Notes under the pieces: model-generated
Seen by the model: the letters and a program-made list of their open reading frames with translations, nothing else
Told to the model about the DNA's origin: nothing
Databases searched by the model: none
Shown here: piece after piece, positions 1 through 10,700 of the stretch
Layout: every line of letters begins with the position of its first letter
How positions within the stretch are numbered: the first letter of the stretch is position 1
From: Patescibacteria group bacterium
Lineage (GTDB): Bacteria > Patescibacteriota > Patescibacteriia > JAGPKW01
Direction: 5' to 3'
Assembly: GCA_021734125.1 (NCBI GenBank)
Contig: JAIPJN010000005.1
Coordinates: 1 to 34,339, forward strand
Length of the DNA: 34,339 nucleotides
Translations under genes and position numbers: made by a program

Positions 1-2
1 TT

Positions 3-158
3 GTTAGAGTTGATTATATTATAAAAGGTAATGAAGTTTATATTTTAGAAATCAATACCATTCCTGGTATGACAAAAAATAGCTTAATTCCTAAGGCTAT
101 TAAATATATGAATTTAGATTTGAAAGATTTAATTTTTGAAATAATCAAATATAGTTAA
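3..158 (+). CDS. ddl: D-alanine--D-alanine ligase, C-terminal fragment (5' truncated by window edge)
   Basis: Frame 3 translation VRVDYIIKGNEVYILEINTIPGMTKNSLIPKAIKYMNLDLKDLIFEIIKYS*; EINTIPGMT..S..P is the characteristic ATP-grasp Ddl C-terminal motif. Confidence 0.85.
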   Translation, partial: VRVDYIIKGNEVYILEINTIPGMTKNSLIPKAIKYMNLDLKDLIFEIIKYS

Positions 159-168
159 AAATAAAAAT

Positions 169-2442
169 ATGGGTAGACCAAAAGGTTCAAAAAATAAAAA
201 ACATAAAACAGTAAAATCTCCTTCAAAATCTCCTTCAAAAGAAAAGTATAAAAGTGATCCTATTATAGAGATAAGTCCTGAGATTAAAAGAACTATAGTT
301 CTTATATTTTGGATTTTAATTGCTATTTTATTTTTACTTGCTTTATTTGATTTGGCAGGACAATTTGGTTTTATATTGAATGATAGTTTATCATTTTTAA
401 TGGGGAAGGCTAGATGGTTTTTTGTTTTTGTATTTTTAATAACTCTTCTTTTAAGGTTTTTTAAAAGAAAACAGAAAAATGATTACAAATATTTTTTAGG
501 TAGTATTATTTTCTTTTTATCTGTTTTTGGATTTTTTATGCTTTTTGGTACTCCTTCAGATTTGAGTATTAAATTTTATGGAGATGGTGGAATATTAGGA
601 TTTCTTTTTGCTAAACTTTTCATTAAATATACTGGTGATATAGCTACATTTTTTATTTTATTTACTTTCGCTTTTATAGGATTTATATTAATGTTTGATG
701 AAGAATTTTTAAATAAATTTAAATCAAAAACTGTAGAAAATGAAGATTCTGATTTAGAAGATGAAGAAATAATAAAAAAAGCAAAAGAATTGAAGCCTTT
801 TAAAAATAAAAAATTATCTAAAAGAGAAAAAAAGTTTATTCATGATCTACAAGAGGAAACTGTTATTGCTTCTCCTGAAGATAGCAAGAAAAAGAAAAAA
901 TCTAAGAAAGTTACTCCACTTCCTAATAATTTAGAAAACTCTCTAAATAATGCTACTTCTAAAAAATATAATTTACCAAAGAAAGAAATTTATTTACCTT
1001 TAAATTTACTTTCTGATATTGAACCTACACCTGTTTCTGCTGGGGATGTTGAGCTTAAAAAACAAATAATATCTCAAACTTTAGAAAATTTTAATATACC
1101 TGTTGAAATGGGTAAAGTTAGAGTCGGTCCTGCTGTTACTCAATACACATTTAAGCCTTCAGATGGAGTTAAACTTCAAAAGATAGTTAATTTACAAAGT
1201 GATTTAGCTTTATCTCTTGCTGCAAAATCTTTAAGAATGGAAGCTCCTATTCCAGGTAAATCTCTTGTTGGTATTGAAATTCCAAATGAAAAATCTTCTA
1301 TAGTTTCACTTAAAGATCTTTTACAGAGTCCTAGTTTTAAAACTAGAAAAACAAATTTAACTTTAGTTTTAGGAAAAGATGTTTCTGCTAATGTTTTCAC
1401 TGCGGATTTAGGAAGAATGCCTCATCTTTTGGTTGCAGGAGCAACTGGAACAGGTAAAACTGTTTGTTTGCATGGTATTATAGCTTCGCTTATGTATCAA
1501 AATTCTCCTGACGATTTAAAATTTATAATGATAGATCCTAAAAGAGTTGAAATGACTTTATATAATGGGATTCCTTATTTAATAACACCTCCTGTTACAG
1601 ACAGTAGAAAAATCGTCAATGTTTTTAAATGGGCTGTTTCTGAAATGGATAGAAGATATCAACTTCTTGCTTCTAGTAAAAAAAGAGATATTGATTCTTA
1701 TAATAGTTCTGTTTCAAATAATGAAAAAATTCCTAAAATAGTTATTGTTGTTGATGAACTTGCTGATCTTATGATGCTTGCAAGGCAAGAAATAGAACCT
1801 TGTATAATTAGAATTGCTCAACTTGCTCGTGCTGTTGGTATACATCTTATTCTTGCTACTCAAAGACCTTCTGTTAATGTTATTACCGGACTTATAAAAG
1901 CAAATATTCCTGCTAGAATTTCTTTTTCTGTTACTTCATCTGTTGATTCTAAAACCATTTTAGATTCTGTAGGGGCTGAAAAACTTTTAGGAAAAGGGGA
2001 TATGCTTTTTTCTTCAGCTGAAATTTCAAAATCTGTTCGTATTCAAGGTACTTATGTCTCTGATGAAGAAATAAAAAATATAGTTCTTCATTTAAAATCA
2101 ATGGATTTTGATATTGAATATGATAATACTGTTGTTGAAAGACCTTCTATAAAAAATGGTGTTTCAGCTGGTGATTTTTCTGGTGCAGATGATGATTTAT
2201 TTGAAGAAGCTGCAAATGAAATTATATCATCTAAAAAAGCTTCTACTTCTTATCTTCAGAGAAAACTTAGAATTGGTTATGCAAGAGCTGCTAGATTAAT
2301 GGATTTATTAGAAGAGGCTGGAGTTGTTGGTCCTTCTGAAGGTTCAAAAGGAAGAGATGTTTTAATTGATTCATTTGATGATCTTTATTCTAATTCTAGT
2401 TCTTCTTCTGATCCTTTTGTTTCAGAAGAAGCAGAAGAATAG
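169..2442 (+). CDS. ftsK: DNA translocase FtsK/SpoIIIE
   Basis: N-terminal TM helices, Walker A (VAGATGTGKTV), Walker B (IVIVVDELADLMM), and C-terminal gamma winged-helix (SYLQRKLRIGYARAARLMDLLEEAGVVGPSEGSKGRDVL). Confidence 0.96.
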   Translation: MGRPKGSKNKKHKTVKSPSKSPSKEKYKSDPIIEISPEIKRTIVLIFWILIAILFLLALFDLAGQFGFILNDSLSFLMGKARWFFVFVFLITLLLRFFKRKQKNDYKYFLGSIIFFLSVFGFFMLFGTPSDLSIKFYGDGGILGFLFAKLFIKYTGDIATFFILFTFAFIGFILMFDEEFLNKFKSKTVENEDSDLEDEEIIKKAKELKPFKNKKLSKREKKFIHDLQEETVIASPEDSKKKKKSKKVTPLPNNLENSLNNATSKKYNLPKKEIYLPLNLLSDIEPTPVSAGDVELKKQIISQTLENFNIPVEMGKVRVGPAVTQYTFKPSDGVKLQKIVNLQSDLALSLAAKSLRMEAPIPGKSLVGIEIPNEKSSIVSLKDLLQSPSFKTRKTNLTLVLGKDVSANVFTADLGRMPHLLVAGATGTGKTVCLHGIIASLMYQNSPDDLKFIMIDPKRVEMTLYNGIPYLITPPVTDSRKIVNVFKWAVSEMDRRYQLLASSKKRDIDSYNSSVSNNEKIPKIVIVVDELADLMMLARQEIEPCIIRIAQLARAVGIHLILATQRPSVNVITGLIKANIPARISFSVTSSVDSKTILDSVGAEKLLGKGDMLFSSAEISKSVRIQGTYVSDEEIKNIVLHLKSMDFDIEYDNTVVERPSIKNGVSAGDFSGADDDLFEEAANEIISSKKASTSYLQRKLRIGYARAARLMDLLEEAGVVGPSEGSKGRDVLIDSFDDLYSNSSSSSDPFVSEEAEE

Positions 2443-2586
2443 TAAAAATTTAGTAAATATTTATTTTATTTTATTATTAAATTAATCTATATAAGATATT
2501 ATTATAAAGTAGCTACTTTTGCATTTTTTTACCCTGGTGATAAATTGTGTATAATCTGTTATAATCTATATAGATAATATAAAAAT

Positions 2587-3252
2587 ATGGAGCTTTCTTT
2601 TGTTTTAAAAAAAATTAGACTAGTTCAAAAAATAACTCAAGAAGAGCTTGCTTCTTCTTTTGTTTGTGATGTTTCTGAAATACAAGCATTAGAAAATGGT
2701 TATTATAATAGATTTATTTCTAAAAAAAAGATAAGAAAAATTTTAAAATTATATTCAAAAAAATTTGATTTAAATTATAAATATTTATTGAAATTATATA
2801 AAAATAATTTTAAAGATTATATTAAAAATAGATCTTGTATTTTTTTAGAAACTGATAATTTTAATCGGAAAAATATATTTTTACCAAATGTTGCTAAATA
2901 TTTACTTATATTTATTTTTAGTTTTAGTTTTATTTTTTATTTTTCTTTACAAATTAAAGATAAATATGAACCACCATTATTGCAGGTTATAAATCCTGTC
3001 TCTGATTATAAAACAAATGATAAAAAGATACTTGTTTATGGAAAAAGTGTTCCTGAGACTTCTTTAACTGTAAACAATAAAGAAATTTATATTGATGGCG
3101 ATGGAAGTTTTTCTTTTGAAATTTCTTTACATAAAGGTGTAAATATTTTAAAATTTGTAGCATCTAAAAAAGGAAGTAAAGAAAATGTAATAATTAAAAG
3201 AGTATTTTTAGAGGAGGAAAACCAGGTTGCTAAATTAGATAAATCTAAATGA
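2587..3252 (+). CDS. RodZ-like helix-turn-helix membrane protein
   Basis: N-terminal HTH ([32 protein letters not shown]), one TM helix ([19 protein letters not shown]), C-terminal beta-rich domain. Confidence 0.7.
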   Translation: MELSFVLKKIRLVQKITQEELASSFVCDVSEIQALENGYYNRFISKKKIRKILKLYSKKFDLNYKYLLKLYKNNFKDYIKNRSCIFLETDNFNRKNIFLPNVAKYLLIFIFSFSFIFYFSLQIKDKYEPPLLQVINPVSDYKTNDKKILVYGKSVPETSLTVNNKEIYIDGDGSFSFEISLHKGVNILKFVASKKGSKENVIIKRVFLEEENQVAKLDKSK

Positions 3253-3259
3253 TAAAATT

Positions 3260-4276
3260 ATGTCAGAAAAAAAAGATAGTAAAAAAGATAATATAAATAA
3301 AAAAAATGAAGCTGTTGATTTAGCTTTAGATCAAATAAAAACTAAATTTGGAAAAGGTTCAATTATGAAAATGGGTGAAGCTACTACGATGGATCTTGAT
3401 TGTGTTTCTACTGGATGTCTTTCTTTAGATATTGCTGTAGGTAAGGGGTTACCTAGAGGTAGAGTTGTTGAAGTATATGGTCCAGAATCTTCTGGTAAAA
3501 CTACAGTAGCTCAACATGTTATAGCAGAAGTTCAAAAAAATGGCGGTGTTGCTGCTTTTGTTGATGCAGAACATGCTTTGGATCCTGCTTATGCTAGAAA
3601 AATTGGAGTTAATATAGATAATTTAATAATTTCTCAGCCAGATTATGGTGAACAAGCCTTGGAGATAGTTGAAACTTTAGTTAGATCTAATGCTGTTGAT
3701 GTTATTGTTGTTGATTCAGTTGCTGCTCTTACTCCTAAAGCAGAAATAGAAGGTGATATGGGGGATTCTCATATGGGACTTCAAGCTAGGCTTATGAGCC
3801 AAGCTTTGAGAAAACTTACTGGCGTTATAAGTAGAACAAAAACTGTTTTAGTTTTTATAAATCAAATCAGACAAAAAATAGGTATTGTTTTTGGAAATCC
3901 TGAAACTACTACGGGAGGGAATGCTCTGAAATTTTACTCTTCTGTAAGAATTGAAATTAGAAGATCTGCACAAATAAAACAAGGCGATAGTATAATTGGT
4001 AATCAAGTTAAAGTAAAAATTGTAAAGAATAAGGTAGCTCCTCCTTTTAAGACTTGTGTTTTTGATATCATGTATAATGAAGGTATTTCTGTTTCTGGTG
4101 ATGTTCTTTTGCTTGGAGTTGAAAAGGGAGTTATTGATAAAAAAGGTAATTCATATAGTTATGGAGATTTGAAGTTGGGTGTAGGTAAAGAAACTGCTAA
4201 AACTTTTTTAAGAGAAAATCCTAAAACCTTACTTGAAATAAGGAATAAAATATTGGAAATAATAAACAAAGTTTAA
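3260..4276 (+). CDS. recA: Recombinase RecA
   Basis: GPESSGKTT Walker [65 protein letters not shown]. Confidence 0.98.
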   Translation: MSEKKDSKKDNINKKNEAVDLALDQIKTKFGKGSIMKMGEATTMDLDCVSTGCLSLDIAVGKGLPRGRVVEVYGPESSGKTTVAQHVIAEVQKNGGVAAFVDAEHALDPAYARKIGVNIDNLIISQPDYGEQALEIVETLVRSNAVDVIVVDSVAALTPKAEIEGDMGDSHMGLQARLMSQALRKLTGVISRTKTVLVFINQIRQKIGIVFGNPETTTGGNALKFYSSVRIEIRRSAQIKQGDSIIGNQVKVKIVKNKVAPPFKTCVFDIMYNEGISVSGDVLLLGVEKGVIDKKGNSYSYGDLKLGVGKETAKTFLRENPKTLLEIRNKILEIINKV

Positions 4277-4297
4277 ACAAAAACATTTTTTGTAAAT

Positions 4298-4328
4298 AAA
4301 AGTTTCACTTTAAAAGGTGAAACTTTTT
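4298..4328 (+). terminator. Rho-independent terminator after recA
   Basis: aaaagtttcacttt-aaaaggtgaaactttttt: perfect stem followed by a T-run. Confidence 0.85.
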
Positions 4329-4428
4329 TATTTTAAAAAATTAATCTAAATATAAGGTTATTTTCATATAATTTTAATTATTTTGTTTTAGTATTCTAAT
4401 ATCTATTTTAATTTTAAAAAATTGTTTT

Positions 4429-4989
4429 ATGAAAAAAATTAAAGTCTATTTTATTTTTATACTTTCTTTTTTATTTTTAATTATTTTATATATATTTTTT
4501 ATTTCTTTTATTTTAAAAGATTTGAGTAAAACTAGTTTAAAAAAATCTAATTTTAAAGTTTTAGAAAATGAAAATTTATTAGTTTCTAATAAGGTAGTAA
4601 AAAATGAAAAGTATAATTTTGAAATTCAATCTCCTTATAAAACTGAATTTAAAAATGATTATAAATTTTTAACTTTAAAAGATGAAAATTGCGTTTTAAA
4701 TATCGTTTCATTTATTAATAATGATATTAAAAATGTTTGTGATTGGGTTGAAAAAGAATGTTTAGATTTAGAATGTTCAAATTATATTTGTGAATATTAT
4801 AAAAATGATTGGTATAAAGTTAGATATTTTGGTGATTTTATGGGTTCTTCTGATTATGAACTTGTATATAAATATAATAATTATATTTATTCAGCTAATT
4901 TAGAGTGTTTTTCTTATGAATTGGATAATTATAAAAATCCTTTATTTTCGAATTTAATTTTAAATTTTAATGTAAAAAAAGATGATTAA
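4429..4989 (+). CDS. Hypothetical single-TM membrane-anchored protein
   Basis: ORF with N-terminal hydrophobic segment; overlaps the next CDS by 8 nt. Confidence 0.6.
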   Translation: MKKIKVYFIFILSFLFLIILYIFFISFILKDLSKTSLKKSNFKVLENENLLVSNKVVKNEKYNFEIQSPYKTEFKNDYKFLTLKDENCVLNIVSFINNDIKNVCDWVEKECLDLECSNYICEYYKNDWYKVRYFGDFMGSSDYELVYKYNNYIYSANLECFSYELDNYKNPLFSNLILNFNVKKDD

Positions 4990-7702
4990 AAAAATACTAA
5001 AATTATTTATATTAATAACTATTTTGTTTTTTTATAGAAATACTTATGCAAAAATTATAGAAAATGTATTATTTAAATCTCAAGTTCCTCCTGGGTCTTG
5101 GAGTAGGACTTTAAATTGTGGCCAAACTAGCGTAATTATTGCTAATTCTTATTATAATAATTCATCTATATCTGAAGAAGATATAAAAAATATTGATATT
5201 TGGTTAAATGAAAAATTTTCTGATCCTATAAGAGATTTTAATGGATATTATACTAATACTACTAAATTAAAAACTTTATGTTCTGATTATTTTGATATGG
5301 ATTATTGCACTATAAATTCTGGGGAAAATTTATTTTCTTTTTTAAAAGAGCAAATAAATTTAGGTAATTTATCAATTTTACAAGTTAGAGTAAAAATGAA
5401 ACTTACTAAAGTTCCTCATTTTATGGTTTTTTTAGGGTATGATAATGATTTTGTTTATTTTCATGATCCTGGTCAGTCTAAAGGAAGCTATGTTAAATTT
5501 AAAATACAAGATTTTTTAGAAGTTTGGGAAAATCAAAATTTTAATTATTTATTATTTCAAAAAAATAAAAAAGAAGACAAAGAAGATGAGGTTGTAAATT
5601 TTTTAAAAATAAAAGAAGTAAATGCTAAAGAAAATAAAAATCTTGAAAATAATATTATAATTGATGAAAATAATGACGAAAATATTGAAAATAATGATGA
5701 AATTGATGATGCTATAATTGATAATGAAAATAATAATGTAGGAGCGAACAATGTTTCCCCAATTAACGAAAATGATTCAAATGCAAATAATGAAGATGAT
5801 GACGAAAATATTGAAAATGATGATGATGTAGGGGCGAACATTGTTCGCCCAATTGATGAAAATAATTTAGATAATAATGTAGGGGCGAACATTGTTCGCC
5901 CAATTGATGAACATGATTTAGATGATAATTCTGAACAAGAAGAAGAATATGGCTATATTACTAATGAAAATATATTAGTTTTAGGGCCTTATTTAAAAAT
6001 AGATTTAAATCCTCATCATGCTTCTACATCAACTCCAAAGGTTGATGTAGAGGAGAACGGTGTTCTCCCGATTGATGATGAAAATAATGATAATAACGAT
6101 GAGGATGAAAATGATGATAATAATAGTGACGAAAATACTGAAAATACCGATGATAATAATGACGAAAATACCGAAAACATCGAAAACGATGAAAATAACG
6201 ATAATGACAATAATGATGAAAACATTGAAAATAACGATAATGACAATAATGATGAAAACATTGAAAATGATGATAATAACAATAATGATGAAAATAACGA
6301 TGATGACGAAAATGATGATAATAATAATGACGAAAATGATGAAAACATTGAAAATGATGATAATAACAATAATGATGAAAATACTGAAAATACCGATGAT
6401 AATAATGACGAAAATACCGAAAATATTGTAAACGATGAAAACAATAATAATGATGAAAATAATGATGATGACGAAAATGACGAAAACGAAAATGATGGAA
6501 ATGATGAAGCTGATGAAAATGAAGAAAGTTTAGAGGTTAATAATTTATTTGGAGAATTAAATTCTGATATTACCTTAACCCCAGAAATTCCTTATACTAT
6601 AAATAGTGAATTTATTGTTCCTCAAAACGTAATATTAACAATATTACCTGGTGTTAAAATTTTATTTGGTGTAAATGGATCTTTAATTGTTGAAGGTAAA
6701 ATAGAATCTTTAGGTTCTTCTCAAAATAAAATTATTTTTACTACAAGTAAAACTGAAAATCCTGTAGAAAATTCTTGGAAATGGATAAAAATAAAGAATA
6801 GTGGTGAAGCAGTTTTTAATTGGACTATTATTGAATATGGTGGTTATGATTATTTATCAGGTGAAAAAAGAGCTCCTATAATAATTGATGGTGGTTATTT
6901 AGATGCTGATAATTTATATATTAAAAATATTGATAATGATTGTATAAAAGCAAATTTTTCTTATCTTAATATAAAAAATTCAAGTTTTAAAAATTGTAGA
7001 TATGGTTTAAATTTAACTAATTCCGAAGGTATTATAAAAGATTCTTTATTTTTAGAAAATTTTAATGGTTTTGTAATAAATAATTCTTTTTCTGATTTAA
7101 TTTTAAAAAATAATTCTATAAATAATTCTTTAGATTATTCTATAAAATTAATAAATTCTGTTCCTATGATTATTGATATGAATTATTCAGATAATAAATA
7201 TGATGAAATATTTTTAGATTTAAATTTAGATTTTGGAGATTATGTTTTAAGTAAAGGTATTTATTATGTTTTAAAAGTTAATTTATCAGAAAATACTAAT
7301 TTTACAATATCTCCTGGATGTGTTTTTAAGTCTTATAATTCTGGTTATTTTTCAGGAAGTTGGTATGTTAGATCAAATATTTTTAATGCTGTAGGAATGG
7401 AAAATTCTCCTATTATTTTTGATTCTTATTATGAAAATCCAGAACTTAATCAAAGGTGGGGAAAAATAAATTTTTATAATAATAATTTTTTAAATGCTGA
7501 AAATGTAATAATAAAAAATGGTGGTAGAAATTATTTTTTAGGAGAAAAAGGGTTTCCTATTTATTTAGAAAATGTAAAAAATATAAATGCTTTAAATATT
7601 TATTTATATAATAATTTTGAAAATGATTATTTTTATAAAAATAATTTAGAGGAATATACTTATAATCTAAATAATATTTATATAAATGATGAGGAAATAT
7701 AA
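4982..7702 (+). CDS. Secreted/surface multidomain protein: C39-like cysteine peptidase domain, long D/N/E-rich linker, C-terminal parallel beta-helix-like region
   Basis: Signal-like N-terminus; WSRTLNCGQTSVIIAN (Cys nucleophile context) and KVPHFMVFLGYDNDFVYFHDPGQSKG (His...Asp) resemble peptidase_C39_2; low-complexity region about codons 190-520; then repetitive NxxIxxS/xIxN pattern typical of beta-helices. Confidence 0.7.
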   Translation: MIKKILKLFILITILFFYRNTYAKIIENVLFKSQVPPGSWSRTLNCGQTSVIIANSYYNNSSISEEDIKNIDIWLNEKFSDPIRDFNGYYTNTTKLKTLCSDYFDMDYCTINSGENLFSFLKEQINLGNLSILQVRVKMKLTKVPHFMVFLGYDNDFVYFHDPGQSKGSYVKFKIQDFLEVWENQNFNYLLFQKNKKEDKEDEVVNFLKIKEVNAKENKNLENNIIIDENNDENIENNDEIDDAIIDNENNNVGANNVSPINENDSNANNEDDDENIENDDDVGANIVRPIDENNLDNNVGANIVRPIDEHDLDDNSEQEEEYGYITNENILVLGPYLKIDLNPHHASTSTPKVDVEENGVLPIDDENNDNNDEDENDDNNSDENTENTDDNNDENTENIENDENNDNDNNDENIENNDNDNNDENIENDDNNNNDENNDDDENDDNNNDENDENIENDDNNNNDENTENTDDNNDENTENIVNDENNNNDENNDDDENDENENDGNDEADENEESLEVNNLFGELNSDITLTPEIPYTINSEFIVPQNVILTILPGVKILFGVNGSLIVEGKIESLGSSQNKIIFTTSKTENPVENSWKWIKIKNSGEAVFNWTIIEYGGYDYLSGEKRAPIIIDGGYLDADNLYIKNIDNDCIKANFSYLNIKNSSFKNCRYGLNLTNSEGIIKDSLFLENFNGFVINNSFSDLILKNNSINNSLDYSIKLINSVPMIIDMNYSDNKYDEIFLDLNLDFGDYVLSKGIYYVLKVNLSENTNFTISPGCVFKSYNSGYFSGSWYVRSNIFNAVGMENSPIIFDSYYENPELNQRWGKINFYNNNFLNAENVIIKNGGRNYFLGEKGFPIYLENVKNINALNIYLYNNFENDYFYKNNLEEYTYNLNNIYINDEEI
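5738..5760 (+). repeat. Degenerate GTAG-headed palindrome (family A)
   Basis: gtaggagcgaacaatgtttcccc; diverged from the copies at 5828 and 5879. Confidence 0.65.
5828..5850 (+). repeat. GTAG-headed palindrome, family A, in frame in CDS
   Basis: GTAG-GGGCGAAC-ATT-GTTCGCCC, perfect 8-bp inverted repeat; encodes VGANIVRP. Confidence 0.85.
5879..5901 (+). repeat. GTAG-headed palindrome, family A, second perfect copy
   Basis: Identical 23-mer gtaggggcgaacattgttcgccc plus shared downstream aattgatga. Confidence 0.85.
6047..6069 (+). repeat. GTAG-headed palindrome, variant stem
   Basis: GTAG-A-GGAGAAC-GGT-GTTCTCC-C, 7-bp perfect inverted repeat followed by gattgatga as in the other copies. Confidence 0.8.
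6070..6530 (+). repeat. Codon-phased Asp/Asn/Glu low-complexity tract with internal tandem repeats
   Basis: Dense GAY/AAY/GAA codons; includes a 36-nt tandem duplication (gaaaataacgataatgacaataatgatgaaaacatt at 6191 and 6227). Confidence 0.85.
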
Positions 7703-7778
7703 TATATATTTTGCTTATTTTATATGTTATAATTAAGGTGAAATAATTTAATTATTTGTTTTCTTTTGTTGTTTTTTT

Positions 7779-10700
7779 ATGAAACTTATTATATCACTTT
7801 TTAATGCATTACAAGAAGGAGTATTCTATCTTTCTAATATAATTATGAAAGGATATAGTTTTATTATGAATATTACTTCTACGGGTGTTAATGAGCCTGG
7901 AATTGTTGATGTTTGGATGATGTTAAGAGATATATGTAATATGTTTTTTATACTTATATTACTTATAATAGGTATTTCTACAATATTAGGTATAAAAAAA
8001 TATAGTTATAGAAAAAATCTAATTAATGTTTTAATATCAGCTTTTTTAATAAATTATAGTAAGGTTATTGTAGGTATGATGATAGATTTTGCTCAGATAT
8101 TTATAATACCTTTTAACGATGCAATTTCTAATAGTATTAGTTTAATAACACATCCTGCTTTTGTCATAGATGCTGGAGTAAGTAGTGTTTGGGCTGCTAT
8201 ATTAGGTTTTATTTTTTCTTTAGCATTTTTTGCTGTTGCTATAATAGCTTTAGTATATTCTTTAATCAGGCTAGTTTTTATATGGATAACTATTGCAATA
8301 TCTCCTATAATTGTTTTAGGTTATGGGGTCCCTTTTGATAAAGTTAAAAAAAGTTTGAAAGGATTTTTTCAAAAATTTATTTCTTTTCTAATGGGAGGAA
8401 TATTATTATCTTTTTTTATGTGGTTTGCTCTTTATATATTATCTTCGAGTTCTAGTGGTATGGTAGAAAATATAAAAAATGATACTTATTTTTATGTTCA
8501 TTCTGCTAATAGTGAAACTGAAGAGGTTAATATTAGTGGGTCAAATATGATGTTAATGATTGTTTCTTTAGTTTTTTTAATTTATGCTCAAAAATTTGCT
8601 ATAAGCTCTTCTAAACAAGCTGGAAATTTTGCAGGAGATATTGCTTCAAAAGCTAATTCTATTGGAATGAAACCCCTCAATAAATTAAAAGGTTTAGGTT
8701 TAAAATCCGCTAAATTAGGAAAGAGCACTTTAAAAGGAGCTGCAAAAGGAGCTGCTAATATACCAAAGAATTATGTAAGTTCTGCTTCTAGTAATGTTTT
8801 TAAAACAGGTCTTTCTTCTTTAAGAAACAAAAGTAATTTTTTTGATAGAAAAATGTCTAATCGTGAGGAGAGATTAAAGATGGGGAATGAAGCTTTTAGA
8901 CAACAAAGAACTGATAATTATATGTATGGAGGAACTCCAAGTTCAAAAGGTTCTATTAAGAAAGAAACTTTAGAAAGTTTAAAAAGAAATAAAAGTATGG
9001 ATTTAGCAAAATTAAAATCTGAAGGAGCTTCTGTTTCTGAAATAAAACTTGCTAAGTTTAATTGGGATTTAAAAACAAAAGAGAAAGAAATGCATAATAG
9101 TAGAAATAAATTAAAAAGTGCTTCTTCTCCTGATGAAAAAGATAAAATACAAAAAGAATTAAATACAAAAAGAGCTGAATTTTCTAAACTTAAAGGTGAT
9201 AAAGCTAAATATATAAATGAATTAAAAGATATACAATTTGGTAAATCTGCTTCTTCTGAAGATAGCTCTCAATTAAAAGATATTAAAGGTATAATGGATA
9301 ATATAGGAACTGGTGAAAATATTAATTTATCAACAGAATATTCTGATTTATTAGGAAAAGATGGAAAATTAAAGAAAAATATTACTTCTGATAGCAGAAA
9401 AGAAATTATGGCTACAATAATATCTAAGATGAAAAATAAAAATCTAAAAGGTAAAGACGAAGAATTTATAGAAAATAATTCTGCTTTGTTTAGAACTATG
9501 AATCAAGATGTTTTATCTACTATGAATTCTCAAATAGATAAAAATTACAGTGATGATGAACGTGTTAAGAAATTTAAACAAAAAATAAAAAATCCTGGAA
9601 CTTTTGAATTAAGTGATAAAGAAAATGCTGATATAGAAAAAGGTGATAAATATAAAGAATATCAAGATTTAATAAATGAGGCTTTTTCTGAAGTTAAAAA
9701 TATAAAAACTGAAGAAGAAAGGGATGAGAAATTAGGAGAATTAGATAAAAAAGGTGTTAAAGAGGATTTTAAAGAATTATTTAAAAAACAAGCTGATCTT
9801 ATTATTTCAAGAAAAGATCTAGAAGAAAGAAGAAAAATAATTTCTAGAAAAAGAGAGGAATTAGATGCAATTGTTGATACATCATATTATTCTAAAGAAA
9901 AATATGAAAAAGATATTAAAGAAATTTCTGATTTAGAAAAAGAATATAAAAAAGAAGAAAAAGACTATAAAAAATTAAAAAAACAAATTTCTTCTAAAAA
10001 AATAGAAGATTTAGATTTGGGTTTTATTAATAAAAAAGAAACTAATGAAGATGCTAGTTCTGATGATTGGGATAATAAAGGTTTTGAAGATAATTATGAA
10101 GGATTTGGAGAATCAAATTCTTCTAGTCAATCTCAAGATCAAGGTAAATCTGAAGATGCTAGTTCTGATGATTGGGATAATAAAGGATTTGGAGATGGGG
10201 GTTTTGGAGAATCTAATTTTTCTAATCAATCTCAGAATGGAAGTTCTAAAAATCAATCTGGAAGTTCTTCTAACCAATCTCAGTCTGAGTCTAATGCAGG
10301 ATTTAAATCTGAAAGCACTACAAACCAATCTCAAAATAAAGAAAATTCTGGGAAATCTGAAAGTGGAGATTCTAATAGTCAAGGAAATAATGGAGGACAA
10401 AGTTTTAATAATCAGTCTAAAAATCAAGAAAAATCTGGTTCTAATAAAAAATCTCAATTTCAAAATTCAGAGGCATTTAAAAATAATAGAACTTCTAATT
10501 TTAGTAAAAAGAGGTCTTCTGGTAGAAAGGCTAATAGTTCAATGAAAAATGATTCTAATCTTAAATATGCACAAAAAAAGAAAAAAGCTAAAGAATCAGA
10601 TAAAGATAATTCTTTTAATGACAACAATATAAATAATTTTGAAGATAATTTAGAAAAAGAAAAAGTAGAAAATAAAGGAAAAACTTATAAAGAAACAAAA

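Noticed and set aside
1176-1400. Minus-strand ORF inside ftsK
   Set aside because: Fully internal to a well-supported conserved gene; no homology signal.
5557-5892. 111-aa minus-strand ORF
   Set aside because: Shadow ORF opposite the D/N/E linker; palindromes read as FAPT on the reverse strand, no independent start context.
6016-6444. 142-aa minus-strand ORF (S/F/L-rich) and 123-aa plus-strand ORF at 6060-6431 (M/I/K-rich)
   Set aside because: Both are stop-free shadows of the GAY/AAY/GAA low-complexity tract of the 4982-7702 gene; composition is a mechanical consequence of that repeat.
10045-10545. 166-aa plus-strand ORF and 116-aa minus-strand ORF at 10113-10463
   Set aside because: Alternative frames of the repetitive VirB6-like tail; duplicated motifs mirror the DNA repeat of the main frame.
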